Assembly: GCA_934447715.1 (NCBI GenBank)
Contig: CAKSER010000004.1
Location: forward strand, 42,769 to 106,768
DNA: 64,000 nt
Direction: 5' to 3'
Origin: an uncultured Eubacteriales bacterium
GTDB lineage: Bacteria > Bacillota > Clostridia > Oscillospirales > CAG-272
The translations under genes and the position numbers were made by a program. Of the stretch, positions 1 to 7,786 are shown in pieces. The first letter of the stretch is position 1, and each line of letters begins with the position of its first letter. The notes beneath the pieces were generated by a model that was not told the origin of the DNA, searched no databases, and worked only from the letters and a program-made list of their open reading frames with translations.

Positions 1-230
1 ACAATCGGAATATCGGCGGTTACGGGGTTAGATCGGAGCTTTTTGAGAATAGAAATACCGTCCTCGCCCGGAAGCATGATATCAAGAAGAATAAGCTCCG
101 GTCTTTCGGTTTTTAAAGCCCTCCAAAAATCCTCGGGAAGCGAAAAGCCCTTTGCCTCAAAGCCGGAGGCAAGCAGGGTATATATCACCAGCTCACGGAT
201 TCCGTTGTCGTCTTCAACACAGTAAATCAT
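1..230 (-). CDS. Response regulator, receiver domain (partial, PhoB/PhoP-like)
   Basis: The gene starts at ATG 230 and runs off the left edge, so only the first 76 residues are visible. They form the front of a receiver domain: the acidic pocket EDD near residue 6, then LILLDIMLPGEDG, whose first Asp is the phospho-acceptor, then a KKLR segment. A ribosome site GAGGAG lies just before the ATG. The gene follows the pst-phoU operon on the same strand and has its own Pho-box-like repeats upstream, which fits the phosphate-sensing regulator PhoB/PhoP, with a PhoR-type kinase expected beyond the edge. The DNA-binding domain is not visible, so the subfamily is inferred from context. Confidence 0.85.
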   Translation of the reverse strand, partial: MIYCVEDDNGIRELVIYTLLASGFEAKGFSLPEDFWRALKTERPELILLDIMLPGEDGISILKKLRSNPVTADIPI

Positions 231-253
231 ATTTGCTCCTCTCTTTCGTATAC

Positions 254-340
254 AGAATACATCAGCTTCGTAATGTTTGTTATCGGTCTGATGTAAAATC
301 CATGTAAAATGTCTGTTTTTACATACAAATTACATACAAG
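254..340 (-). promoter_or_regulatory. Pho-box-like repeats and -10 upstream of the response regulator
   Basis: Two copies of TGTAAAAT lie at 292-299 and 303-310, exactly 11 bp apart; on the minus strand they read ATTTTACA. A -10-like hexamer TATTCT (minus strand) lies at 254-259, so the box begins 33 bp upstream of it. A second 11-bp direct repeat, TTACATACAA, occurs on the plus strand at 319-340. PhoP/PhoB boxes are known to be 11-bp-spaced repeats. The identity of the bound protein is inferred. The rest of the 231-547 gap holds only the phoU terminator. Confidence 0.6.
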
Positions 341-450
341 AACCGCCCATTAAGAGCTTTTTTACTGTATACTCTCTCTTCAAGAGCAGTATATCATCTT
401 TTTTTGATTCCGTCAATTGCCGGATGCCTAAAAGCATGCCAAAGCTAGGC

Positions 451-511
451 AAAAAAGCCGTTTAAAGCAGCCCTTGTCGGTTTATATAAGACTCATGGTG
501 CTTTAAACGGC
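451..511 (-). terminator. Terminator of the pst-phoU operon
   Basis: A perfect 13-bp inverted repeat, GCCGTTTAAAGCA (457-469) and TGCTTTAAACGGC (499-511), is separated by a 29-nt loop. Read on the minus strand, it is followed by six T residues (456-451). It lies about 35 bp past the phoU stop, so it closes the phosphate operon before the response regulator promoter. Confidence 0.8.
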
Positions 512-547
512 AGAAAATACTGATACGGGCATATCCCGATAGCTTCT

Positions 548-1189
548 TTAAATCTCGTGAACACCGGTGACCGAAAATGCCACCCACTGTGCAATATTTA
601 CCGCATGGTCTCCGATACGCTCAAAATATTTTGCAATCATTAGAAGATCGATTGCATATTCCCCGTCCGACGGATTTCCGGTTATCATCGAGATAAGCGT
701 CTGCTTTACTCGTAAAAACGCGTCGTCGACAACATCGTCATAGTCCACGACCGACCTTGCAAGAGTAAGATCTCCGCTCACATATGCATCGATACTGTCT
801 GTAACCATCTTGATCGTTGCCTCTGCCATTACGCGGATATCGCGGCACTCGTCTCCGGTTCTTCCGTTAAGGAAGGTGATTATCTCTGCAATATCCTCCG
901 CCTGATCTCCTATGCGCTCCATGTCTGTAACCATTTTAAGCGCCGCCGAGATTACTCTTAGGTCCTTTGCAACCGGCTGCTGCTGAAGAAGAAGCTTCAG
1001 ACAAACCGATTCTATCTCTCTTTCCATCTGATCAATCTTGCTGCCGTTTTCCTTTGCCTTTGCGGCATCGCTTATATTCCCGTCAAGCAGAGCCTTGACG
1101 GAAAGGGCGATTATGCTCTCGCACTCCGCGCCCATTTCGGTCATCTTTCTGTTTAGTAATTCCAACTGCTCATCGAATCTGCTTCTCAT
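548..1189 (-). CDS. phoU: Phosphate transport system regulator PhoU
   Basis: This 213-residue protein has two repeated three-helix PhoU units. Each carries the metal-binding pattern of the family: RIGDQAEDIAE near residue 90 and ERIGDHAVNIAQW near residue 190. Length is typical for PhoU. In known systems PhoU binds PstB and the PhoR kinase and keeps the Pho response off when phosphate is plentiful. It starts at ATG 1189 behind GGAG and is the last gene of the pst operon, with a strong terminator after it. A kinase gene separates it from pstB, which is unusual. Confidence 0.95.
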   Translation of the reverse strand: MRSRFDEQLELLNRKMTEMGAECESIIALSVKALLDGNISDAAKAKENGSKIDQMEREIESVCLKLLLQQQPVAKDLRVISAALKMVTDMERIGDQAEDIAEIITFLNGRTGDECRDIRVMAEATIKMVTDSIDAYVSGDLTLARSVVDYDDVVDDAFLRVKQTLISMITGNPSDGEYAIDLLMIAKYFERIGDHAVNIAQWVAFSVTGVHEI

Positions 1190-1276
1190 GCTTTTTTCTC
1201 CGTTTTCCGCTTTATTTCGATTTACTTTGATTTACTTTAATATATTTGATTTATTCCGGTCTGCTTTTAAGCCCTC

Positions 1277-2104
1277 TTACAGCCTTTCGATCAGCTTCGG
1301 CAGCACCGGCTCGAATTTTACGCCATAGCGGTGGGTCGGATCCGGAATTGTATTCTTAATGCACTCAAGCGTATAGTCTGCCGCAATAACGGCGGCTTCA
1401 TACACCGATTTTCCCCTGACATATGCTCCGGTAAACGCCGATGAATATATATCTCCGGTTCCGTGACAGCCCTCCGACACCTTGTCGTGTCTGTAATAGC
1501 TTAATTTTTCTCCGCCCGACACGACAACTCCGCTATCCCCCGGCTTATATCCGACTCCGGTCAGAACAACAGTAAAATCGCCGTTTTCGTGAAGAGCCGA
1601 GATAAGCTCCTTTACATATTTTTCGTCATACTGCTCCTTATACGGAATTCCGGTAAGAAGACATGCCTCGGTAATATTCGGAAGAATAATGTCGGCATCA
1701 AAAGCAAGCTTTTTCATCTCGTTTACAAATTCACTTTCAAAGCCGGGATAAAGCTTTCCGTTATCAGCCATTGCCGGATCGACGATTTTCTTCCCGTTTT
1801 CGGTCAGCGTGTTTTTTACTATATCCTTTACATATTCAATCTGCTTTGCACTTCCGAGATATCCGGTATAGACTGCCGAAAACTTAATCCCTTCCTTTTC
1901 CCAGTGTGCAAGTATCTTCGGCATGTCATCCGTCAGATCCCTGAAAGTGTATCCGGTAAATCCGCCGGTGTGCGTTGAAAGCACCGCGGAGGGAAGGATT
2001 GCGGTTTCGATTCCGCAGGCGGAAAGAATCGGCAAAGCCACCGTAAGAGAGCACTGCCCGACGCAGGAGATATCCTGTATTGTAAGTATACGCTTGTATT
2101 CCAT
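1277..2104 (-). CDS. pdxY: Pyridoxal/pyridoxamine kinase (PdxY/PdxK-like)
   Basis: The 275-residue protein is a ribokinase-fold B6 kinase that would phosphorylate pyridoxal or pyridoxamine with ATP in the cytoplasm. Visible signs are the N-terminal IQDISCVGQCSLTVALPIL segment, the substrate lid region STHTGGFTGYTF, DPAMADNGKLY, ILPNITEACLLTG and the anion-hole motif CHGTGD, in which the Asp is the catalytic base. Length matches PdxY. It lies between pstB and phoU on the same strand with short gaps (62 and 87 bp), so it is probably co-transcribed with the phosphate transporter. ATG 2104 has GAGGT upstream. Exact substrate preference cannot be read from the sequence. Confidence 0.88.
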   Translation of the reverse strand: MEYKRILTIQDISCVGQCSLTVALPILSACGIETAILPSAVLSTHTGGFTGYTFRDLTDDMPKILAHWEKEGIKFSAVYTGYLGSAKQIEYVKDIVKNTLTENGKKIVDPAMADNGKLYPGFESEFVNEMKKLAFDADIILPNITEACLLTGIPYKEQYDEKYVKELISALHENGDFTVVLTGVGYKPGDSGVVVSGGEKLSYYRHDKVSEGCHGTGDIYSSAFTGAYVRGKSVYEAAVIAADYTLECIKNTIPDPTHRYGVKFEPVLPKLIERL

Positions 2105-2166
2105 TTCTTTACCTCATATTTTGTGCTGTTTGGCACTTTTTATATCGTAATCTTTTTGTATTTCTA

Positions 2167-2922
2167 TTATCCGAATCTGCCGGTAATATAGTCCTCCGTG
2201 CGTTTATCCTGAGGATATGAGAAGATCTTTTCGGTGTCGCCGAATTCGATCAGCTCACCGAGAAGGAAGAACGCGGTGCAGTCGGAAATTCTTACAGCCT
2301 GCTGCATATTGTGGGTGACGATAATTATCGCATATTTGTCCTTTAGCTGCAGGACAAGCTCCTCTATACGGGAGGTGGAGATCGGGTCGAGAGCCGATGT
2401 CGGCTCATCCATCAAAAGCACCTTCGGCTTGACCGCGAGTGCACGGGCAATGCAGAGCCGCTGCTGCTGACCGCCGGAAAGACCGAGCGCGTTCTTTTTC
2501 AGTCTGTCCTTTACCTCGTCCCAGATCGCGGCTCCGCGAAGAGATTCCTCGACAATCTCATCAAGCTTTGCCCTGTTTGTTATTCCGTGGGTTCTCGGTC
2601 CGTAGGCGATATTGTCGTATATGCTCATCGGGAACGGATTCGGCTTCTGGAACACCATTCCGACATCCCTGCGGAGCTCGTTTACATCCACGTCCTTGTC
2701 GAAAATGTTCTTGCCGTTATAGCAGACATCTCCTGTGATTTTTACGGTCGGAACAAGATCGTTCATACGGTTGAGCGTCTTTAAAAATGTCGATTTCCCA
2801 CATCCCGAGGGCCCTATCAGCGCGGTTATGCTGTTATCCGGTATTCCGATGTTTATATCCTTTAACGCGTGTGTTTCTCCGTACCACAGATTCAGCTTAC
2901 TTGCCGTAATTATTTCGTTCAT
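2167..2922 (-). CDS. pstB: Phosphate ABC transporter ATPase PstB
   Basis: This is the cytoplasmic ATPase that powers the PstSCAB high-affinity phosphate importer. It is 251 residues, the usual PstB size. Walker A GPSGCGKST is at residues 37-45; the Q-loop segment is MVFQKPNPFPMSIYDNIAYG; the signature is LSGGQQQRLCIARALA; Walker B is VLLMDEPTSALDP, with the switch His in IIVTHNMQQA. The frame stays open further upstream into pstA, but the true start is ATG 2922: AAGGAG sits 6 bp before it and its ATG overlaps the pstA stop as ATGA, a sign of translational coupling. Confidence 0.97.
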   Translation of the reverse strand: MNEIITASKLNLWYGETHALKDINIGIPDNSITALIGPSGCGKSTFLKTLNRMNDLVPTVKITGDVCYNGKNIFDKDVDVNELRRDVGMVFQKPNPFPMSIYDNIAYGPRTHGITNRAKLDEIVEESLRGAAIWDEVKDRLKKNALGLSGGQQQRLCIARALAVKPKVLLMDEPTSALDPISTSRIEELVLQLKDKYAIIIVTHNMQQAVRISDCTAFFLLGELIEFGDTEKIFSYPQDKRTEDYITGRFG

Positions 2923-3761
2923 ACATTTCTCCTTTTTGCAAAGTGTTTTCCGACCAGCGCCGCCAAAAGATTGATAAGCAGCGTGAGCACCATGAGTATT
3001 GCGGCGATCGCAAATGCGACTCCGAATTCTCCCTCTTCCTTTGCATATACATAAAGAGCCACCGTAAGAGTTGCTCCCGGGCTTACAAGCCCTGTTACAA
3101 TTCCGTTTATTACATGTGCAAAGCCGGCAGTGAACAGCAGCGCAGCCGACTCGCCTAAAATTCTTCCGACAGAGAGAATACAGCCGGTAACAACACCGTC
3201 GATGCATCCGGGCAGAACAACCGTGCGAATTACGCGCCACTTCCCGGCACCGAGCCCGAACGCGCCCTCTCTGTAGCTCTGCGGCACCGTTTTAAGGCTC
3301 TCCTGAGTCGTTCTCATTACGGTCGGCAGATTCATAATTACAAGTGTAAGGGCTCCTGCAAGAAGGCTTGTTCCGAAATTGTTTGAAAACAGGAGCATTC
3401 CGGCAAGACCGTAGATTATCGAGGGGATTCCGGAAAGCGTCTCCGCCGCATATTCGATTACGGCTACGACCTTCTTGTTTTTTGCATATTCCGTAAGATA
3501 GATTGCCGCTCCCACACCGAGCGGAAGAACGATAATCAGGGTGGCAAGGACGATATATACCGTGTTTAAAATATCCGGGAGTATTCCGACCCTTCCCATA
3601 ATAACGCTCGGCTTTGTCGTGAGGAACTCAAGGGAAATGTTCGGCACGCCCTTTATAAACACATAAAGGAGCATGAACAGCAGCAGCGCTACCGTAATAA
3701 AGGCGCACACATACATTGCACCGCGCATTATGATCCCGTAAAGCTTTCTTTTTCTGCTCAT
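2919..3761 (-). CDS. pstA: Phosphate ABC transporter permease PstA
   Basis: The 280-residue inner-membrane protein has about six hydrophobic helices and the binding-protein-dependent permease core. The EAA loop that docks on PstB reads SYREGAFGLGAGKWRVIRTVVLPG, with TLSGIPSIIYGL before it, both typical of PstA. It pairs with PstC to form the phosphate channel. Its stop overlaps the pstB start by 4 bp and it begins 6 bp after pstC ends, so the order pstC-pstA-pstB is tightly coupled. Confidence 0.95.
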   Translation of the reverse strand: MSRKRKLYGIIMRGAMYVCAFITVALLLFMLLYVFIKGVPNISLEFLTTKPSVIMGRVGILPDILNTVYIVLATLIIVLPLGVGAAIYLTEYAKNKKVVAVIEYAAETLSGIPSIIYGLAGMLLFSNNFGTSLLAGALTLVIMNLPTVMRTTQESLKTVPQSYREGAFGLGAGKWRVIRTVVLPGCIDGVVTGCILSVGRILGESAALLFTAGFAHVINGIVTGLVSPGATLTVALYVYAKEEGEFGVAFAIAAILMVLTLLINLLAALVGKHFAKRRNV

Positions 3762-3767
3762 CTGATT

Positions 3768-4685
3768 TTACCTCTTAATTTTCTTACCCTTCCTTGCCGC
3801 ATCCTTGTCGCGCTTTAAAATAAAGTTCAGCGTCGCGTTTATAAGCATGATGAAAAGGAAGAGCACAAGTGCGATCGAAAACAGCGCGTTTCTCTGCAGG
3901 CTGCCGGGGCTTGAATATGCCATTTCGCTTGCGACCGCCGTTGTAAGGAAGCGGACGCTCTGAAAGAGCGAGGGCATGTTTGAAACATTTCCGGCGACCA
4001 TCATAACCGCCATTGCCTCTCCGATCGCTCTGCCGACTCCAAGCACAACCGCCGCAGCGATTCCACTTTTTGCCGCAGGAACCGATACTCTGAAGTAGGT
4101 CTCAATCGGCGTTGCACCGAGCGCAAGCGATGCGTCCTCGTACTCCTTCGGAACCGAATCAAGAGCCGTTACAGACACCTTGATAATGCTCGGCAGGATC
4201 ATTATTGCAAGCACAATGATCGCCGCAAGAAGGCTTGCTCCGTCCGGAATGTTGAAGATTTTTCTGATTCCCGGCACAAGGACAAGCATTCCGACAAGTC
4301 CGTACACAACCGAAGGGATTCCTGCAAGCAGGTTGACCGCCGTCTCGATTACGGCTCTTACCCTCTTTTTCGCAATCTTCGAAAGATAAACCGCAGTAAA
4401 GAATCCGATCGGAACACCGACAACTATCGCGCCTGCCGTTCCGTATATGCTTGTGAGTATAAAGGGCAGGATTCCGAATTTCGGCTCCTTTGCTGTCGAC
4501 GCCCATTCCTTTCCGAAAAGGAAGTTGAAAAGCCCGATCTCCTTTATCGCCGGCAGTCCGGAAATGACAAGATAAACCGTAATCAGAAGAACACATCCTA
4601 CGGTTATCAGTCCAAGCAGAAGAAATATTCCGTGAATTATATTTTCAAGCAGTCTTTTTTTCTTTATATTCGACACATTCGACAT
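3768..4685 (-). CDS. pstC: Phosphate ABC transporter permease PstC
   Basis: A 305-residue membrane protein with about six helices. Family signs are LLAGIPSVVYGLVG, the EAA loop DSVPKEYEDASLALGATPIETYFRVSVPAA, and AIGEAMAVMMVAGN, characteristic of PstC. It forms the phosphate channel with PstA. The ATG at 4685 is preferred. An in-frame TTG two codons earlier (4691) lies closer to the AGGA ribosome site and cannot be excluded. The 107-bp gap after pstS contains a short inverted repeat (CAAGCGGCGG / CCGCCGCTTG, 4750-4779) that could be a partial terminator lowering expression of the membrane genes relative to pstS. Confidence 0.95.
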   Translation of the reverse strand: MSNVSNIKKKRLLENIIHGIFLLLGLITVGCVLLITVYLVISGLPAIKEIGLFNFLFGKEWASTAKEPKFGILPFILTSIYGTAGAIVVGVPIGFFTAVYLSKIAKKRVRAVIETAVNLLAGIPSVVYGLVGMLVLVPGIRKIFNIPDGASLLAAIIVLAIMILPSIIKVSVTALDSVPKEYEDASLALGATPIETYFRVSVPAAKSGIAAAVVLGVGRAIGEAMAVMMVAGNVSNMPSLFQSVRFLTTAVASEMAYSSPGSLQRNALFSIALVLFLFIMLINATLNFILKRDKDAARKGKKIKR

Positions 4686-4792
4686 ATTCAATATTTCCTC
4701 TTTAATAATATGTCCGGATCCGATATTTCAAATCCGGTTTTTTAAAGCTCAAGCGGCGGCATGGCAACCGCCGCTTGATTTTTCGGTTTTTC

Positions 4793-5593
4793 TTATTTTA
4801 CCGGTACTGCGCCTGCTGCGCTGATTACGCTGTTTGCCTTATCGGAGGTGATATAGTCGAAGAACTGCTTTGCGCTGTCCGAAAGGGTCTTATCTTTTTT
4901 GGTTACGAGGACGAACGGACGCTGTACAACATAGCTTCTGTCGTTGACGGTTTCCTCTGTCGGGGTTACACCGTTTATCTTGAGCGCCTTTACGTTATCC
5001 TTTATCGATGCAAGCGAGGCATATCCGATTGCGTTCTGGTTGCCTGCAACGGTTGTTATTACGTCTCCTGTTGCTGTAAGCTCCTGACGGTATTTGCACT
5101 TGCCGTCTGTTCCGGTGATTGTCTCAAAGCCGTCTCTTGTTCCGCTTCCTGCCTCACGGCCGATGAGCACGATCTCGCTGTCGCTTCCGCCGACCTCGCT
5201 CCAGTTTGTAATTTCACCTGTGTAGATCTTTGCAACCTGCTCGAGTGTAAGATCGCTTACTGCGTTATCGGGATGTACGATGATTGCGATTCCGTCAAGA
5301 GCAAGGATTGTTTCCTCAAGGCCGCTTGCCTTTTCCTCATCCTTAAGCGCTCTGCTCGAAAGACCGATGTCGCATCTGCCCTCCTGGACTGCCTGGATTC
5401 CGGCACCGGAGCCTGTTGCGTTATATGTTACCTTTATACCTGTGTCCGCTTCAAATGTTTCGCTCAATGCACCGATTACCTTGCTCATCGATGTTGATCC
5501 GTCGGTTGATACCGCCTGCTTTTCCTTCTTGCATCCGGTAAGCACCGTAACGAGCATTAATGCTGCAACTACAAGACTTAATACCTTTTTCAT
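4793..5593 (-). CDS. pstS: Phosphate-binding lipoprotein PstS
   Basis: This is the extracytoplasmic phosphate receptor of the Pst importer. The 266-residue product starts with a lipoprotein signal peptide ending in the lipobox LTGC, so Cys21 would be lipidated. Phosphate-contact segments typical of PstS are visible: DGSTSMSKV, NATGSGAGIQAV and GREAGSGTRDGFE. The frame is open further upstream, but ATG 5593 has AGGAG at the right distance and begins the signal peptide. It is the first gene of the operon and lies behind Pho-box-like repeats. Confidence 0.95.
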   Translation of the reverse strand: MKKVLSLVVAALMLVTVLTGCKKEKQAVSTDGSTSMSKVIGALSETFEADTGIKVTYNATGSGAGIQAVQEGRCDIGLSSRALKDEEKASGLEETILALDGIAIIVHPDNAVSDLTLEQVAKIYTGEITNWSEVGGSDSEIVLIGREAGSGTRDGFETITGTDGKCKYRQELTATGDVITTVAGNQNAIGYASLASIKDNVKALKINGVTPTEETVNDRSYVVQRPFVLVTKKDKTLSDSAKQFFDYITSDKANSVISAAGAVPVK

Positions 5594-5643
5594 AAATTTT
5601 TCTCCTTTTAAATTAGTTTTATTTCTTTCCTGATCACACCCAT

Positions 5644-5790
5644 ATTGTAAGCACAAATCGTAAACTTTATTATCGCGCGAGTGTAAAATCAAGGTAAAAT
5701 AATGCGCTGAATATTACGAATTTAACGCGCGGCATTTTACATGTTTTTTGTAAAGTAATACGGCTTACATTTTACAATCCGCATTTTACA
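5644..5790 (-). promoter_or_regulatory. Pho-box-like repeats and -10 upstream of pstS
   Basis: TGTAAAAT (5682-5689) and GGTAAAAT (5693-5700) form an 11-bp-spaced pair, reading ATTTTACC/ATTTTACA on the minus strand. A -10-like TACAAT (minus strand) lies at 5644-5649, 33 bp from the box, the same distance as at the response regulator. Further copies of ATTTTAC in the other orientation occur at 5734-5740, 5769-5775 and 5783-5789. No good -35 is seen, as expected for an activator-dependent promoter. The identity of the regulator is inferred. Confidence 0.65.
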
Positions 5791-5841
5791 TTTCAAATCA
5801 AACCGGGCGCACCCTGCATCGGCATTTTGCGCAACAAAAAA

Positions 5842-5866
5842 CGGCAGGAGGAACTTCCTTCTGCCG
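5842..5866 (-). terminator. Terminator of the small Cys-rich gene
   Basis: A compact hairpin, with arms CGGCAGGAGGAA and TTCCTTCTGCCG and one G-T pair, is followed on the minus strand by a T-rich run (TTTTTTGTTG). It lies about 105 bp past the stop of the gene at 5972-6196. The remaining part of the 5594-5971 gap shows no further gene. Confidence 0.65.
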
Positions 5867-5971
5867 CAAATATTTGATTTTTAAAGCCGTGTAAAACGCT
5901 CATACCGCCGCAAGCCGACAGCTTATTGTACAGCGCCGTGCATAACGCGCTTGAAAGGCCGGATTAAGCCG

Positions 5972-6196
5972 TCAAAGGATAAAGTCCTCGGCATTCAGTT
6001 CCGGAAGCGGAGGAAGCGCGCGAGGCTTGCGCTTTAACGGATCGTATACAAATTTTCTGCACTTATATTCGCAGCTGACTATCCCCTTTTTTGCACAGAG
6101 GACATTTCCCTCGTCACTTATAATTGTTGCACTCTCGCAATAGCCGCAGCACCGTGGGATATCCGGCAGGCTTTCATCCTTCTTTTTAAACAGCAT
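5972..6196 (-). CDS. Small Cys-rich conserved-looking protein, function unknown
   Basis: The 74-residue product has six cysteines: C16, C17 and C20 (CCGYC), then C34, C42 and C46 (SCEYKC). They are followed by a basic KFVYDPLKRKPR segment and a proline-rich end. The spacing would suit a small zinc or iron-sulphur site. No signal peptide or membrane helix is seen. Clean codon use, an ATG with GGAG upstream and its own terminator support a real gene. I have seen the YKCRKFVYDPLKRxP type of ending in Clostridia proteins of unknown role, but cannot name a function. Confidence 0.7.
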   Translation of the reverse strand: MLFKKKDESLPDIPRCCGYCESATIISDEGNVLCAKKGIVSCEYKCRKFVYDPLKRKPRALPPLPELNAEDFIL

Positions 6197-6296
6197 TTAT
6201 ATTTATGCTCCCGTTTTCATAGTCCTTTTGATATTTTATAACAGTATACTACATTTTTTTTGGTATTTCCACTGTTTTTTAAAAAAATCTCCGCAA

Positions 6297-7412
6297 TTAT
6301 ATAAGACCTCGGCAGCAAAACGCAAGAAGAACACATAAAAAAGATGAAATTACCCTTGCGATACAGTATTTTTTCAAATTAAGCTCTCCCCCGATCACCG
6401 AGCTGATCTGCATAAGGACCGACAGTCCGGAAAAGCCGACCGCAAAGGCAATAAGCAGAACCGCCTCTTCTCCTTTAAAGAGCAACGAGGCTGCTCCTAT
6501 TCCCGTCGTTATCTCAAACACCGAGCAAAGAAGAACCCGGAGCGCCGCCGGAACAAAATCACACGAAAGCAGAAATCCGGACAGAACCGAAAAGAAGACA
6601 ACCGAGCCGCATATAGGTATCAGCGCTCTTGACGCATCGGATACCGCATCCGAAAGCTCCGAAAGTGAAAAATGCCCGGTCTTTTCCTCCTCCAAAGCCT
6701 CACACGGTTTTCCGCATGTCTTTTTTTCCGGCGCTTCCGGGCTTTTTTTACGGTTTTCTTTTAAAGCCTCCGATGCCTTTGGGCAAAGCAGAAATCCCGT
6801 AAAAAAGGAGGACACGAGCTGAATTATGTAAAGAAGCGCCCCGATATCGGCTCTTGAAAGCATCGTGGCACCTACCCCGGCTATAAGAAAGGCAGGGCTT
6901 GCATTGTTTGAAAAGGCAATGACCGTTTCCGCCTCCTCCTTTGAAATCCGTCCGGCACGGTACAGCTCGGATGCTGTTTTTGCGCCGGTCGGAAATCCGC
7001 ACACCGCCCCTAAAATTATCGGCACGGCACAGCCTCCGCTAAGATGAAAAAGCCTTTCTGTTATTTTTCCGAACACTTTCCCGAGAAGAATATCGATTTT
7101 CAGGCAAACCAAAATTTGGTTGATAACAAGGAAAGGAAAAACAGCCGGGATAACCGACTTTACGCAAAGAAAAAGCCCGTCGCGCACAAATGAGGTTGTT
7201 TTTTTCGGGAAAACAAGAAAAAGCAGAACCGCAAGCAGGAAAATAGCAAGCATCACGGCAGTTTTTGCGCGGCTTTTGCTACTTTTTGCCGTGCTTTTCG
7301 CACTTGCTGTACTCTCCGCACACTCCCTGCCATCCCCTCTCTTTCTGATTTTGCTGCCCCGAAAGCAGGCTGCCGGTCTTTCTTTTTCGGCTGTGGAATT
7401 AATAGCCCTCAC
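6297..7412 (-). CDS. ylbJ: Sporulation membrane protein YlbJ-like (nucleoside-recognition/Gate domain)
   Basis: A polytopic membrane protein of about 370 residues. The Gate-domain signature is clear: CGFPTGAKTASELYRAGRISKEEAE followed by IAFSNNASPAFLIAGVG, which is how YlbJ proteins read. YlbJ is needed for forespore cortex and late spore development in Bacillus. The N-terminal 50 residues are a basic, Ser/Ala-rich tail before the first helix. A 35-residue charged loop sits near residue 225. The start is uncertain: GTG 7412 falls inside the ribosome-site-like GAGGTGAG, and the codon 5 bp after that site is ATT (7403). It is divergent from yqfC, another sporulation gene. Confidence 0.85.
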   Translation of the reverse strand: MRAINSTAEKERPAACFRGSKIRKRGDGRECAESTASAKSTAKSSKSRAKTAVMLAIFLLAVLLFLVFPKKTTSFVRDGLFLCVKSVIPAVFPFLVINQILVCLKIDILLGKVFGKITERLFHLSGGCAVPIILGAVCGFPTGAKTASELYRAGRISKEEAETVIAFSNNASPAFLIAGVGATMLSRADIGALLYIIQLVSSFFTGFLLCPKASEALKENRKKSPEAPEKKTCGKPCEALEEEKTGHFSLSELSDAVSDASRALIPICGSVVFFSVLSGFLLSCDFVPAALRVLLCSVFEITTGIGAASLLFKGEEAVLLIAFAVGFSGLSVLMQISSVIGGELNLKKYCIARVISSFLCVLLAFCCRGLI

Positions 7413-7471
7413 CTCGCATAAAATTTATTATCACTGTAAACTAATATGAAAAAAACGGGGTGAGTATTCGT

Positions 7472-7786
7472 TTGTCAAGGCTGAAAAACAAAATTGCACG
7501 GGCTGCAGCAAGAGCGATCGATTTTCCGCAGTCCGCGTTTGGATGCAGCTCCTCGTTTTCCTGCGACGGCGACAGCATGATGATGATTGAAGGCTGCAGG
7601 TCAATTCTTAACTACCGACAGGATTGCATCCTGCTGCAGCTGTGCGACCGGAGGCTTAAAATCGGCGGAGAGGAGCTGATTTTAAAGACCTATTACAAAA
7701 GCAGCATATCGGTTTGCGGAAGGATCAGATCAATAGAGCTTATATCGCAGGGCAAAGCGGAGGATACCGAAAATGCTGATTTTTAA
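7472..7786 (+). CDS. yqfC: Sporulation protein YqfC
   Basis: A 104-residue protein matching the YqfC family: LPQ/FPQ-type start (RAIDFPQSAFG), then the IEGCRSILNYRQDCILLQL segment and GGEELILKTYYKSSISVCGRI. In Bacillus yqfC and yqfD are sigma-E sporulation genes. I favour TTG 7472 because GGGGTGA lies 8 bp upstream; a GTG four codons earlier (7460) overlaps that site. Its end overlaps the yqfD start by 14 bp. Confidence 0.85.
   Translation: MSRLKNKIARAAARAIDFPQSAFGCSSSFSCDGDSMMMIEGCRSILNYRQDCILLQLCDRRLKIGGEELILKTYYKSSISVCGRIRSIELISQGKAEDTENADF

Noticed and set aside
2167..3240. A 357-codon version of pstB with a long N-terminus
   Set aside because: The extra 106 residues are pstA read in another frame; the internal ATG with AAGGAG gives the standard length.
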